A DNA stretch of 43,068 nucleotides. Source: Bacteroides sp. Lineage in GTDB: Bacteria > Bacteroidota > Bacteroidia > Bacteroidales > GCA-2748055. The stretch spans positions 1 to 43,068 of the forward strand of contig DSEO01000377.1 in the NCBI GenBank assembly GCA_011056635.1, written 5' to 3'. The position numbers and the translations under genes are program-made. This document shows, piece after piece, positions 14,398-23,884 of the stretch. The notes under the pieces are model-generated. The model did not search any database, was not told the origin of the DNA, and saw only the letters and a list, made by a program, of their open reading frames with translations. Positions within the stretch are counted from its first letter, which is position 1, and each line of letters begins with the position of its first letter.

Positions 14398-15897
14398 ATG
14401 AAGATCAACAGTATACTGATAGCCAACCGGGGAGAGATAGCTATCCGGATCATACGGACAGCCAGGAGAATGGGGATCACCACCTTTGTGATCAAAACCG
14501 ACAAGGAGCCCAATGCCTGGTACCTGGATGAGGCGGATCAGGTCATTGATTTCACGGAGAAATTGAACGATATTCCTGAATTTATGGATATCGAAAGGAT
14601 CATTGACAATGCCAGGAGATACCAGGTGGATGCCATTCATCCCGGCTACGGATTTCTGGCTGAAAATCCCGGGTTCGCAAGGAGGTGCGAGGAGGAGAAC
14701 ATCATATTCATCGGTCCTTCCCACGAAATCATCTATCAAATGGGGCACAAGACCATTGCCAAGGATCTTGCCAGAAAACAGAAGGTGCCCCTGCTGGATG
14801 GAAGTGAGGGTTCTGTTACCGGTTCAGAGGAAGCCAGGAAGATGGCGGACCGGATTGGATACCCGGTCATACTGAAGGCCTCCGCAGGAGGTGGTGGCCG
14901 GGGTATGCGCGTGGTTGAAAGGGAAAAGGACATGGATCGCATGTTCAATCTCGCATCCAAGGAAGCTGAAAAAGCATTCGGCAACGCTGAGATCTTCATC
15001 GAAAGATTTGTAAGGGATCCCCGCCATATTGAATTCCAGATCCTGGCTGACAAACATGGCCATGTGGTCCACCTGGGTGAACGGGAATGTTCCATTCAGA
15101 GAAAACACCAGAAATTGCTGGAAGAATCTCCATCTCCCGCGCTGACTCCGACTCTGCGCAAAAAAATGGGCGACGCAGCCGTCCGGATTGCCAGAAGTGT
15201 GAATTATTATTCGGCCGGAACGGTGGAATTCCTGCTTGATGAGGACAATCATTTCTATTTCATGGAGATGAACACCAGGATCCAGGTGGAACATCCTGTT
15301 ACCGAAATGGTTACAGGAATTGACCTGATCGAACAGATGATCCGGATCGCCGAGGGTGAGGAGCTTCCGTTCTCACAGAAAGAGATCAGGCTGAATGGAT
15401 GGGCCATTGAGTTCAGGATCAATGCAGAGGATGTCCAATCCGGTTTTTCTCCAAGCCTGGGGACCATTGAAAAGATCTCCTGGCCCGAAGATGAGCACGT
15501 CCGGGTGGATACCGGGGTGAGGGACGGCTCCCTGATCACGCCTTATTTCGATTCACTGATTGCCAAACTAATCATTCATGCGGAAGACCGTGAGAAGGCA
15601 TTACACGTTGCAAGCCTTGCCATCCGCAAATTCTGGATCAAAGGAACCAGGACAACACTGGCTTTTTGCAGGGCGGTACTGCAGAACAGGAATTTCAGGA
15701 AGGGGAAATTCAATACCTCTTTCCTGAGCAACGAACTGAAGATCCACTATCATCATGAGCCGGAGGAGGAAATGCTGGCGGCATTTTTTGCTGTCTACGA
15801 TTATGCAAGGGAAATACATGAGCACGAGGATAAATTACTTTACGCGGAGAAAGGGAAGGAAATCAATCCCTGGCTGCTCAAAAAAAGATTACGGTAA
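14398..15897 (+). CDS. accC: Biotin carboxylase subunit of acyl-CoA carboxylase
   Basis: ATP-grasp biotin carboxylase of 499 residues. Motifs in order: ANRGEIAIRIIRTARRMG (N-domain), HPGYGFLAEN, the glycine-rich loop SAGGGGRGMR, HLGERECSIQRKHQK with the metal/bicarbonate pocket, and MEMNTRIQVEHPVTEMVTG. Length fits the stand-alone family (about 450-500). It carboxylates the biotin on the carrier protein encoded next, using ATP and bicarbonate. Gaps of 8 and 12 bp to its neighbours indicate one operon. Confidence 0.94.
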   Translation: MKINSILIANRGEIAIRIIRTARRMGITTFVIKTDKEPNAWYLDEADQVIDFTEKLNDIPEFMDIERIIDNARRYQVDAIHPGYGFLAENPGFARRCEEENIIFIGPSHEIIYQMGHKTIAKDLARKQKVPLLDGSEGSVTGSEEARKMADRIGYPVILKASAGGGGRGMRVVEREKDMDRMFNLASKEAEKAFGNAEIFIERFVRDPRHIEFQILADKHGHVVHLGERECSIQRKHQKLLEESPSPALTPTLRKKMGDAAVRIARSVNYYSAGTVEFLLDEDNHFYFMEMNTRIQVEHPVTEMVTGIDLIEQMIRIAEGEELPFSQKEIRLNGWAIEFRINAEDVQSGFSPSLGTIEKISWPEDEHVRVDTGVRDGSLITPYFDSLIAKLIIHAEDREKALHVASLAIRKFWIKGTRTTLAFCRAVLQNRNFRKGKFNTSFLSNELKIHYHHEPEEEMLAAFFAVYDYAREIHEHEDKLLYAEKGKEINPWLLKKRLR

Positions 15898-15909
15898 TCT
15901 GATCCTCCC

Positions 15910-16449
15910 ATGGTAAAAGAAGGAACGAAAATGAAAAAGTCCGGTGTACTGATTGCATTGAGTTCTGCAAACAGGGCGTTTGAGTTCAGAAACCCACTCC
16001 AGAAGCGCGTTAAGTACCAGGGAAAATACGTGGATATCAAATTACGGGAAGATCCGGATGGTTTTTCCTACATCGTATGGAAGAACAAGAAATATATGCT
16101 GGATGTGATAGAAAAGAACCAGAACCGTTATACAATCATGATCAACGGGGTCTGGTATTCTTTTACAGTGGAAACACCCTTTTCATTCAAACGCAGGAAG
16201 CGGCTGGACAAGGAGGGAAATTCATCCGCCAGGGTTGCCATTGAGGCACCCATGCCGGGGAAGATTATCGAGATACTCGTGGAGGAGGGAGCAGATGTGA
16301 AGGAAGGGGAACCCATTCTTATCCTGGAGGCCATGAAAATGCAGAACGAAATCGCCAGTCATGTGAAAGGGACTGTCCGTTCTGTATCGGTGAAAAAGAA
16401 CGACACTGTGATGAAAGACGATGTTTTGATGGACATTCAGATATCCTGA
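15910..16449 (+). CDS. Biotin carboxyl carrier protein of acyl-CoA carboxylase
   Basis: Carrier of 179 residues. The C-terminal biotinyl domain (about 108-178) has the APMPGKI entry and the biotinylation site EAMKMQN (Lys 143). The N-terminal 100 residues are a basic, beta-rich region that probably docks the carboxylase subunits. The ATG at 15910 is used here; an internal ATG at 15931, preceded by AAGGA, is an alternative. It ends the carboxylase operon, and its last 13 bp overlap the 3' end of the convergent ThpR gene. Confidence 0.92.
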   Translation: MVKEGTKMKKSGVLIALSSANRAFEFRNPLQKRVKYQGKYVDIKLREDPDGFSYIVWKNKKYMLDVIEKNQNRYTIMINGVWYSFTVETPFSFKRRKRLDKEGNSSARVAIEAPMPGKIIEILVEEGADVKEGEPILILEAMKMQNEIASHVKGTVRSVSVKKNDTVMKDDVLMDIQIS

Positions 16450-17018
16450 TCTTTGAAATCCAGCCTGGTCAGCGGAGTGTATACGGGACCCCCCCTTCCC
16501 GGCTCGCTACGGTAAAAAACAAGTTTGTCCACCTGTACCTCTTCCCTGAACCGGTACCTCATGGCTTCAACGGATGCATGAAAAGCCGACGAATCCACGC
16601 GGTTTCTTATCCTCCCGATGGTCAGGTGGGGATGGAAAGGTTGTTCCTCCGGGGGGATCCCACTCTGCTGCAGTGCCGCATCAGTCATCTCCTTCAGCCT
16701 GAACAGGATTTCAGGCATCAGGAGACCGATCCACAGGACCCTCGGCTGCTTACGGTTCCCGAAGCTGCCGGGACTTTCCAGCAAAAGATGCTGTTTTACA
16801 GGAACCTCCACCACCTCTTTCAACGCATGAGAAATTTTCCGGATCTCAGATGGACGGGTGTCCCCGATAAACCGCAGTGTAATATGATACCTGGAGGGAT
16901 CCACCCAGCTTATTCTTTCTCCTGCCAGCATTTCCATCAATTCATCCCTAGCACTGAGGAAACGGGGACTCACCTGCAGGGGTACCCCCACAAATGTTCT
17001 ATAGTATCCATGATTCAT
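16437..17018 (-). CDS. thpR: RNA 2',3'-cyclic phosphodiesterase (2H family)
   Basis: 2H phosphoesterase of 193 residues. Both HxTx motifs are present, HITL (about 44-47, in RYHITLRFIGD) and HLTI (in FHPHLTIGRI), about 85 residues apart as in ThpR/LigT. The family opens 2',3'-cyclic phosphates on RNA ends; the older name is 2'-5' RNA ligase. It is convergent with the biotin carrier gene (13-bp overlap) and divergent from ElbB (59-bp gap). Start chosen at the ATG giving MNHGYYRTFVGVPL, matching the family's usual N-terminus. Confidence 0.88.
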   Translation of the reverse strand: MNHGYYRTFVGVPLQVSPRFLSARDELMEMLAGERISWVDPSRYHITLRFIGDTRPSEIRKISHALKEVVEVPVKQHLLLESPGSFGNRKQPRVLWIGLLMPEILFRLKEMTDAALQQSGIPPEEQPFHPHLTIGRIRNRVDSSAFHASVEAMRYRFREEVQVDKLVFYRSEPGRGGPVYTPLTRLDFKDQDI

Positions 17019-17048
17019 TGAGCGGGCGAACGATTTTCCGTAAATTAG
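17017..17048 (+). promoter_or_regulatory. Candidate promoter of elbB
   Basis: ATTG (17017-17020), a 20-nt spacer and TAAATTAG (17041-17048, seven of eight to TAnnTTTG) lie 29 bp before the elbB ATG. The -33 part overlaps the start codon of the divergent thpR. Confidence 0.5.
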
Positions 17049-17077
17049 CCATTACAAATCTATATATCTCCAACATC

Positions 17078-17740
17078 ATGAAAAAGTTTGCAGTGATATT
17101 GTCAGGATGCGGAGTATTTGACGGATCTGAGATCCATGAGGCGACCCTCAGCCTGCTGGCCCTCGCAAAACACGGTTGCCAGTATGAGATCTTTGCCCCT
17201 GATATCAAGCAGCACCACGTGATCAATCATCTCACCGGCAAAGAGATGAAAGAAGCAAGGAACGTACTTGTTGAATCCGCCCGCATCGCCCGGGGCAAAA
17301 TCAGCGACCTGAAAAAATTCAATGCCGATGCATTCGACGGTTTGATATTGCCCGGAGGATTCGGTGCTGCCAAAAATTTATCCACATGGGCATTTGACGG
17401 ACCCGAAGCTTCCGTTCTTCCGCAGGTGGAGGATGCAATCAGGGACATGGTATCCCGGAATAAACCGGTTGGTGCGCTTTGCATTGCACCGGTCCTCCTT
17501 GCCAGGATCTTCGGGCAAGTGAAGGTGACCATCGGGAATGATCCCGGGACCATCCGGGCGCTTGATTCCCTGGGGGCTTCCCATGTGAAAGCTGCACATA
17601 CAGAGGTAGTGGTGGACACAAAATACAATCTCGTAACCACACCTGCATACATGCTTGACGCCACCATCGATCAGATCGCCGAGGGAGCTGAAAAGGTGGT
17701 GAAAGCGATGACAGACCTGATGGACCATATCAGTACCTGA
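17078..17740 (+). CDS. elbB: ElbB-type glyoxalase (DJ-1/PfpI superfamily)
   Basis: Protein of 220 residues, the family's usual length. It opens MKKFAVILSGCGVFDGSEIHEA and has the nucleophile elbow GALCIAPVLLAR with the cysteine of the DJ-1/PfpI fold, plus LPGGFGAAKNLS. ElbB proteins have weak glyoxalase activity and are linked to isoprenoid biosynthesis in E. coli; the physiological role is uncertain. The upstream in-frame start at 16994 would add 28 residues overlapping thpR and the promoter, so the ATG at 17078 is preferred. Its 3' end overlaps the convergent LRR gene by 11 bp. Confidence 0.9.
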   Translation: MKKFAVILSGCGVFDGSEIHEATLSLLALAKHGCQYEIFAPDIKQHHVINHLTGKEMKEARNVLVESARIARGKISDLKKFNADAFDGLILPGGFGAAKNLSTWAFDGPEASVLPQVEDAIRDMVSRNKPVGALCIAPVLLARIFGQVKVTIGNDPGTIRALDSLGASHVKAAHTEVVVDTKYNLVTTPAYMLDATIDQIAEGAEKVVKAMTDLMDHIST

Positions 17741-18533
17741 TCCTGGTTTTCGGCAGGGCCTCCGCCAGCCGTTCCACTTTTTCCGGAGTGATCTGATTCC
17801 CCCGGATATTCAATTCAATCAAAGAGCCGGAAAGGAGTGTGATTTCGGCGGGCAGGTCTGTGAGAAAATTGTCGGCCAGGTCCAGCTTCTCCAGATTTAC
17901 CAGGTTGCCGATGCTTCCCGAAATCCTGATCAGGTTGTTCCCGGCAAGACCCAGCACTGACAGGTTCTTCAGGCTGAAGAGTTGTTCGGGGATGTCCGAA
18001 ATGGAATTATTATTCAGTGAGAGCCGGGTAAGCTGGTCCATTTTTGCGATCCCTGCAGGTATTTCACGGATCATGTTATCGGAAAGATCCACCCTGCTCA
18101 ACAAGGGAAGAAGCAGGATCTGGGCCGGAAATTCATCCAGCGCATTCCCGTTTGCATAAAATCCCTGCAGGTAATGAAGCTGCGAGACCTCCCGGGGAAG
18201 TTCGGTCAGTTCATTCAAGGCAATGTCCAGCGATTGCAGGTAGGTGAACCGTCCGATATCAGGTGACAGCGAACCCATTCTTTGCCCGTACAGTACCAGC
18301 TTATAAACGTGTTCTGTACCGGCATCCAGGGCCTCGGGGATTCCTTCGTACCGTCTGGCCCTGTAAAGGTCCAGGGTCTCAAGGATCCTGGTGGTATCCG
18401 GAACAGGCTTATCTGCATCCATGATCGCACGGTCCTGTGCCTGTTGATCGGCAACCGGGGGGTTGCATGACATAAGCACCACGGTGCATATAATGCCCGG
18501 CCAAATAATAACCGGAATTAATTTCTTATTCAT
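17730..18533 (-). CDS. Leucine-rich-repeat lipoprotein
   Basis: Lipoprotein of about 267 residues when started at the ATG giving MNKKLIPVIIWPG; the longer ORF start adds 21 residues before this normal signal. The lipobox is VVLMSC. About seven leucine-rich repeats of roughly 23 residues fill the rest, with the pattern LxxLxLxxNxLxxIPxxI (for example LSLNNNSISDIPEQLF, LDLADNFLTDLPAEI). Such domains bind proteins or surfaces; no enzyme motif is seen. It is alone on its strand, with a 17-bp palindrome about 20 bp upstream. Function unknown. Confidence 0.85.
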   Translation of the reverse strand: MNKKLIPVIIWPGIICTVVLMSCNPPVADQQAQDRAIMDADKPVPDTTRILETLDLYRARRYEGIPEALDAGTEHVYKLVLYGQRMGSLSPDIGRFTYLQSLDIALNELTELPREVSQLHYLQGFYANGNALDEFPAQILLLPLLSRVDLSDNMIREIPAGIAKMDQLTRLSLNNNSISDIPEQLFSLKNLSVLGLAGNNLIRISGSIGNLVNLEKLDLADNFLTDLPAEITLLSGSLIELNIRGNQITPEKVERLAEALPKTRIRY

Positions 18534-18551
18534 TACCCGTGTCATATCAGT

Positions 18552-18568
18552 AAATTTGTAACAAATTT
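18552..18568. promoter_or_regulatory. Perfect 17-bp palindrome between divergent genes
   Basis: AAATTTGT-A-ACAAATTT is a perfect 8-1-8 inverted repeat in the gap between the LRR lipoprotein and the DUF4294 gene, 19 bp from the former. It resembles a dimeric repressor operator. TAAATTTG at 18551 also matches the -7 consensus exactly on the plus strand, though without a TTG at -33. Confidence 0.45.
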
Positions 18569-18671
18569 GCCTGAATACCGTTGATATACCAGGCAAAGAT
18601 GAGCATTTGGGAATGGTTTTTGATAATTAATCAATGATTGATACTTTAAAACTTTGACAGATCCGGTGATC

Positions 18672-19274
18672 ATGAGGAATTTCAGGCTGCATCTGATCCT
18701 TTTCGCGGGTTTTTATTGCTCAGTGATTCAGGCTGATGCCCAGATTGATACATCCCATAACTGGGGCGTCACCAAGGGTGTGATCCAGGGCGCAGATACC
18801 ATCCCCATGATCATGCTTCCGGAGATCCGTGTATATCATGCCCAGGATTATGAATACCTCTTTTTGAAAAGAAAATACAGAAGATTGATCCATAATGTGA
18901 AAAGAGCTTATCCATATGCCAGGATCGCGGGTGACAGACTGAAAGAACTGGACCGTCATCTGGCCACCCTCCCGGGTGAAAAAGAAAGGAAAGCATACAT
19001 CGAAAGTGCGGAAAAGGAGATTATGGAACAGTTTGAAAGCCAGGTGAGAAAACTGACCATCGCCCAGGGCATCATCCTGGTGAAATTGATAGACAGAGAG
19101 ACCGGAAGAACCTCCTATGAAGTAATCAAGGACCTGAAGGGTGGCCTGACCGCCTTTTTCTGGCAGGGGATCGCCCGTATCTTCGGTAACAATCTGAAAG
19201 AGGAATATGACCCGGACCGGCAGGACCGGGTCATAGAGGACATTGTGCAGGGCATAGAACTCGGATTTATATGA
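18672..19274 (+). CDS. DUF4294 family exported protein
   Basis: Protein of 200 residues with a signal peptide (MRNFRLHLILFAGFY to about DAQ). The body reads LPEIRVYHAQDYEYLFLKRKYRRLIHNVKRAYPYA and KLIDRETGRTSYEVIKDLKGG, recognisable as DUF4294, a Bacteroidota family without a known function. It is rich in charged helices and has a conserved FFWQGIARIFGNNLKEEYDP near the end. The ORF-track start is TTG; the ATG at 18672 gives the natural signal peptide. Its stop directly abuts the stop of the convergent T9SS beta-helix gene. Confidence 0.8.
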   Translation: MRNFRLHLILFAGFYCSVIQADAQIDTSHNWGVTKGVIQGADTIPMIMLPEIRVYHAQDYEYLFLKRKYRRLIHNVKRAYPYARIAGDRLKELDRHLATLPGEKERKAYIESAEKEIMEQFESQVRKLTIAQGIILVKLIDRETGRTSYEVIKDLKGGLTAFFWQGIARIFGNNLKEEYDPDRQDRVIEDIVQGIELGFI

Positions 19275-20924
19275 TTAATACACGATCAGCCTGCCTTCTG
19301 CGGCCCTGCTCCCGGCCCTGTCAAGCCGATACAGGTAAATACCAGGCTGCAGGTTCCCTTTCTGCAGCAGGAAGTTGTTGCCGGTGATGTGATCCATCTT
19401 CCGCACCGTACGGCCTGACATGTCGAACAGGCTGAAGTGGTGCACAACTCCGGTGGGATTATCGAATTCTACAGTCGCATGATCCAGAACCGGATTCGGG
19501 TAAATCAGTACGCTCGTCCCGGTAACCCCGGTCTTCCGGATCCCGGTGTACACATTTGCCCTGGCGTCCACCTCACCCATTGAAAGGGTCCATCCCCCGG
19601 CCCAGTTCTCATTGGGTTTGAAAGCACCGCGGTAGCCTACGACGGTAAACCAATCATCCATGCCTGTGAAATCTGCACCGGACACATCACCGCTGGCAGT
19701 GGGATTGACCGCATCCACACCCACATCCAGCACTTCATTGCCCGCCGAGGTAAAATAAGCCGCAAAATCTGTGTTGGCCTGGGCCGGGACCGTGAAGAGC
19801 TCATTGTCATTATCATCTTTCTCCGATACCACCTTGAAAATCCCAGCCGCGGTACCATCGGCAACATTCTGGAAGATGTTATTTTCCAGCTTCAGGATCC
19901 CCGCGTCCGCCCACTGGCTATAGGAACACTGTCCCACAGCGGATCCACTCCCGTCTTCACGGTACTCAATGTCAATCCCCCTGGACTGCTCTGCAAAAAT
20001 GGAATTGTAATATTCCCCTCCTGCATTGTCCCGGAAGGTAATCACCCGCTTTCCGGCCGATGCTCCCCGTCCCACATAGGTTACGTTGGAGAAAACCGGC
20101 TGTGCGAAAGGGGCTCCCAGCTCGTTGGAGCTCGGGCCGCCATCATGCTCACCCACCCGGTCCCCGTCATCCTGACCCTGAATGGCCGCCATGAACTGGT
20201 TTTTCCCGGCATAGCCTTCGTCATAATCAAAGGAGTCATCCCCCACCCATGCAACCAGGATGTGGTCGCAGTAAGGCGCTCCCCCGAACCACTCGACGCC
20301 GTCATCCGCATTGGAAACCACTTCAATATGGGAAAAAGTGGAACCGGATCCGACCGCCCCCAGGGTAAGCCCGTTGATCTCGTTGCCTTCTCCGATGTTG
20401 GTCCCCCCGTGACGGATGGATACATAGCGCATCGAACCCGAGTTGTCATCGGCCACAGTGGGATCATCACCATACAGCCCGCGGGTCTCCGATGTGGGGA
20501 TCCCTTCAATGGCTCTGGTGGCTGTAGCATTGTTGGTGGCTCCCCTGCCTAGAATGATCACTCCCCCCCACAGCCCGGTCGCCCTGTCGGCCACGGATCC
20601 CTCCAGGTCATCAGCTTCCGCGGTAAAAATGACCGGTGACTGGGCCGTGCCATTGGCATAAATCTTACCGCCTCTTGCCACAATCAGGGCAGAGGCGTTC
20701 TCTTCCTGACCCGGTTTCCCCTTCACCACCGTTCCTGCCTCAATGGTCAGGGTTTGTCCGTCACCCACAAATACAAGTCCATCCAGTATGTAAACATTTT
20801 CACCGGTCCATGTCACACTGGCGCCTGCAGCCTTCATATCGGCGTCGGTCACTGTGATTTCTGCGGCTGACAGACTGACGGTCCATGTGATCACCATTGC
20901 AATTAGCGTAAAAACTCTTTTCAT
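19275..20924 (-). CDS. T9SS-exported beta-helix surface protein
   Basis: Secreted protein of 549 residues. A signal peptide (1-20) leads to a repetitive region with YILDGLVFVGDGQTLTIEAG, GGKIYANGTAQSPVIFTAE, MRYVSIRHGG and FSHIEVVSNADDGVEWFGG, the look of a right-handed parallel beta-helix. A T9SS type A sorting domain closes it (about 475-549: LIYPNPVLDHATVEF to GIYLYRLDRAGSRAAEGRLIVY), here intact. It lies 57 bp downstream of a TonB receptor on the same strand, so both are probably one operon. It may be a surface-binding partner or enzyme for the receptor's ligand; no catalytic residues can be assigned. Confidence 0.85.
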   Translation of the reverse strand: MKRVFTLIAMVITWTVSLSAAEITVTDADMKAAGASVTWTGENVYILDGLVFVGDGQTLTIEAGTVVKGKPGQEENASALIVARGGKIYANGTAQSPVIFTAEADDLEGSVADRATGLWGGVIILGRGATNNATATRAIEGIPTSETRGLYGDDPTVADDNSGSMRYVSIRHGGTNIGEGNEINGLTLGAVGSGSTFSHIEVVSNADDGVEWFGGAPYCDHILVAWVGDDSFDYDEGYAGKNQFMAAIQGQDDGDRVGEHDGGPSSNELGAPFAQPVFSNVTYVGRGASAGKRVITFRDNAGGEYYNSIFAEQSRGIDIEYREDGSGSAVGQCSYSQWADAGILKLENNIFQNVADGTAAGIFKVVSEKDDNDNELFTVPAQANTDFAAYFTSAGNEVLDVGVDAVNPTASGDVSGADFTGMDDWFTVVGYRGAFKPNENWAGGWTLSMGEVDARANVYTGIRKTGVTGTSVLIYPNPVLDHATVEFDNPTGVVHHFSLFDMSGRTVRKMDHITGNNFLLQKGNLQPGIYLYRLDRAGSRAAEGRLIVY

Positions 20925-20981
20925 TGCCGTTTTAATTTTAGATTAAAAGAAAATGTTAAATGATTGTTTGTCCGGGACAGA

Positions 20982-23828
20982 TCAGTTTAACTGATAGGTA
21001 AGTCCCACTGAAAAACTTCTCCCGATGTTGTGTTTTCTGAAATACCCCTCCTGAGACCCGAAATCATAGGTCTGTTCCCAGTCGGGATTCAACAGGTTTT
21101 CAGCCGAGAATTTTATACTGAATCCTCCCCTGAACTGTTTGCTGATATGGAAATCGAGAAGCGGGAAAGGTTGCTCATACACGTCGGGAGTCGCTGCTTT
21201 ACTGACCAGGATGAGTTTTTCTCCCGATGTATTGAATCCCACACTGGCATCCCATCCCCGTTCAGTATGGTGATAGTTCAGGTAGGTGTTGACCACGTAA
21301 GGTGATTGTCCGAACATGGCCCGCTTTTCCGGCCAATCCGGATCGACCATCCTGGCGGAAGCCAGCCGCGTGGAGTCCTCAGCGACGACAGATTTCACGA
21401 GGGTCACGTTGGCACCCAGGGAAAAATGCCTCAGGAACGCTGCAAAATCAAGCTTTTTCCTGAATTCAAGTTCAATCCCGTAGAGCCTGGAGTCCCGGAT
21501 ATTCTCAAAATGGATTTCCGGATTGGCAGCCTCTTCCTTATCCCGCAATTCAATGGGGTTAACAAAGTGTTTATAGAAAGTACTGAAGGAAATGAGCTCT
21601 CCGGGACAAAGGAACCATTCCCAACGGATATCCGCATTATCCACCGTAGTCTTTTCCAGGTCCGGATTCCCTATCTTCCTGAGGCCTGACTTATAATCAT
21701 AGGAAGCATAAGGAGCAAGTTCACGGAAAACCGGGCGGGCCACCGTCCGGTTGTACCCGAACCTGATATTCATGTCCTCCCGGGGACTGTAAACCAGATT
21801 GACGGAGGGAAGAATATCCTGTTCCGTGAATCCCCCGTTGTCATAATCTTCCTGTTTTGTCGGATACCGAATGGTATCCACGAGATTCTCCACAAAAATA
21901 TCGGAGCCTTCGTACCGGGCGCCCCCGACAATCCGTAAATTTTCAGTCAACGGAAGATCGATGATTGCAAACAGGGCTTTCACTGTTTCCCTGCCTTGGT
22001 AGCTGTTTTTGTCGCTTGTCAGATTAGAATTTTCATAATAAACAACCTGCCAGTTTTCGGGCCAGATCAGGTTATCATCAGCCAGGAAACCTGCCGCAGT
22101 CCCATCAAAATCAATGGCTCCCTGGCGCTTAATGTCGAATTTATCCTCCTTTGAGAGGCGCTCTTTTTCGATATAGGCTCCTCCGAATTTCATCCTGGCA
22201 TTCCGGCCGGCAAATCTGAACGGCTGGTTATAACTGAACTTGAGATCCAGATTGGTCTCTGTCATTTCCCTGTAAAACCTTGCCGGCAGGTTGTTGAGCC
22301 GTACTTCATAACGGGTGTATTCCGATGTGGCACGGTCCTGCTCATAATCCATGAAGAAAAACCTGAGGTCGGGTTCATCCTGACCAGAAACAGTATAGGA
22401 CCCCAGCCAGTCGAAGGAAGCATTGCCCAGTCCGCCGATTACGTGTTTTCCCCGGGCCTGCAGCGAGGTAACAGAACGTTCAAGCCATCCCAGTTTTTTC
22501 TCTATGATGTTTTCATTATCCGGATCAGCCGCGGTCCCGATAAGATACCTGGAACTCTTCACCCCGCCCTGGTTCCTCATGGCTGTCAGCCCGACCATAT
22601 GATTGCTGCTGATTTTGTATGACAGATTGGCAAGTCCGGACCAGATCACCGATTCGGTGCCCAGGTTATCTTCGACCAGACGCTTTGCAGCAGGCACTTC
22701 CGGGGATGTAACAGTATACTTCTCATCCCTGCCCCCGGTGTACATATCGAATTCCCTGGAATAACTTGCCGACAGGTTAAAACCCAGATCCCTGCCGAAC
22801 AACGAAAACCTGTTCCCCATGGAGAAAGCGTAGGACTGATCCAGCGAGGATGAGATCAGGGTATTGTCCATATTCTTCGAAAACGCCCTGCTGATGATCC
22901 CGAGTGTATCATCGGCACCGGCGTAGATATATGGAAGCTGTCCGTCCCCGGTCAGGTTCTTCACCACTTCAGGGACAGACCGCGTACCGTCATCCATTCC
23001 GAGAACATCCAGTGAGCCCCCCTCATAGGAAAGAAAATCATTCCTGAGGTTGGAACGGGGATTGTATCCCAGTCCCGCCGAGAACTGCATGGTAAATTTC
23101 TCAGGAAAATCCCTGGTGATGATATTGACCAGTCCACCCGTGCTGCTGCCCGGAAGATCTGGTGAGAAGGTTTTATAAACCATCAGGTTTTCAATGATAT
23201 TGCTCGGGAACAGGTCCATCTGCACACTGTTTTTTTCAGGATCCAGCCCGGGTATCTGTGCTCCGTTGAGGGTGGTTGTACTGTACCGGTCGCTCAGTCC
23301 CCGCACATACACATATTTCCCTCCTTCCACAGAAATTCCGGTCACCCGTCTGAGGGCCGAAGCCGCGTTGCTGTCGCCCATTCTGGATATCTGTTGCCGC
23401 GATATCCCGTCCAGTACAGAAGGCAATTCTTTCTTCATCACCAGGACCGCGGCTTCGGTTTGCCCTCTGTTTCTCGCACTGACCACAACCTCCTGTATTT
23501 CATGGCTTGACAGATTCAGGTTGGCATTCAGTACTACCACATCTCCGGCGGAAACTTCCACATCCCGAAACACCATGGTTTCATAGGATACATAGGATGC
23601 TGTCACACTCACCATTCCGGCCGGTATACCTGCCAGCGAGAAATTCCCGTCAAAATCTGTTATGGTGCCGGTGGTGGTACCGGTCAAAAAAACGTTGGCA
23701 CCAATCAGCGCTTCCCCTGTGGAAGCATCCATGATTTTTCCCCGTATGGTACCCGAAGGATTGCCTGTCTGCGCAAAAAGCCCCGTTACACCGGCCAGAA
23801 TCAATAAACAGAAAAGTATCTTTTTCAT
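20982..23828 (-). CDS. TonB-dependent outer-membrane receptor with CarboxypepD-regulatory domain
   Basis: Receptor of 948 residues from the ATG giving MKKILFCLLILAG; the track start is an upstream TTG. After the signal peptide (ending GLFAQ) comes a carboxypeptidase-regulatory-like domain (GTIRGKIMDASTGEALIGANVFLTG), then the plug (about 125-260, with YVYVRGLSDRYSTTTLNGA) and a 22-strand barrel ending in SFSVGLTYQLN. Energised by TonB, it would import a large or scarce ligand across the outer membrane. No SusD follows; instead a T9SS beta-helix protein does, so it does not look like a classic glycan SusCD pair. A 7-4-7 direct repeat lies about 57 bp upstream. Confidence 0.9.
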   Translation of the reverse strand: MKKILFCLLILAGVTGLFAQTGNPSGTIRGKIMDASTGEALIGANVFLTGTTTGTITDFDGNFSLAGIPAGMVSVTASYVSYETMVFRDVEVSAGDVVVLNANLNLSSHEIQEVVVSARNRGQTEAAVLVMKKELPSVLDGISRQQISRMGDSNAASALRRVTGISVEGGKYVYVRGLSDRYSTTTLNGAQIPGLDPEKNSVQMDLFPSNIIENLMVYKTFSPDLPGSSTGGLVNIITRDFPEKFTMQFSAGLGYNPRSNLRNDFLSYEGGSLDVLGMDDGTRSVPEVVKNLTGDGQLPYIYAGADDTLGIISRAFSKNMDNTLISSSLDQSYAFSMGNRFSLFGRDLGFNLSASYSREFDMYTGGRDEKYTVTSPEVPAAKRLVEDNLGTESVIWSGLANLSYKISSNHMVGLTAMRNQGGVKSSRYLIGTAADPDNENIIEKKLGWLERSVTSLQARGKHVIGGLGNASFDWLGSYTVSGQDEPDLRFFFMDYEQDRATSEYTRYEVRLNNLPARFYREMTETNLDLKFSYNQPFRFAGRNARMKFGGAYIEKERLSKEDKFDIKRQGAIDFDGTAAGFLADDNLIWPENWQVVYYENSNLTSDKNSYQGRETVKALFAIIDLPLTENLRIVGGARYEGSDIFVENLVDTIRYPTKQEDYDNGGFTEQDILPSVNLVYSPREDMNIRFGYNRTVARPVFRELAPYASYDYKSGLRKIGNPDLEKTTVDNADIRWEWFLCPGELISFSTFYKHFVNPIELRDKEEAANPEIHFENIRDSRLYGIELEFRKKLDFAAFLRHFSLGANVTLVKSVVAEDSTRLASARMVDPDWPEKRAMFGQSPYVVNTYLNYHHTERGWDASVGFNTSGEKLILVSKAATPDVYEQPFPLLDFHISKQFRGGFSIKFSAENLLNPDWEQTYDFGSQEGYFRKHNIGRSFSVGLTYQLN

Positions 23829-23884
23829 GAATAGCATTTGATTCCTTTTATTCAATGTAAAGGAACTGCTGTCTTGTTAACTGA

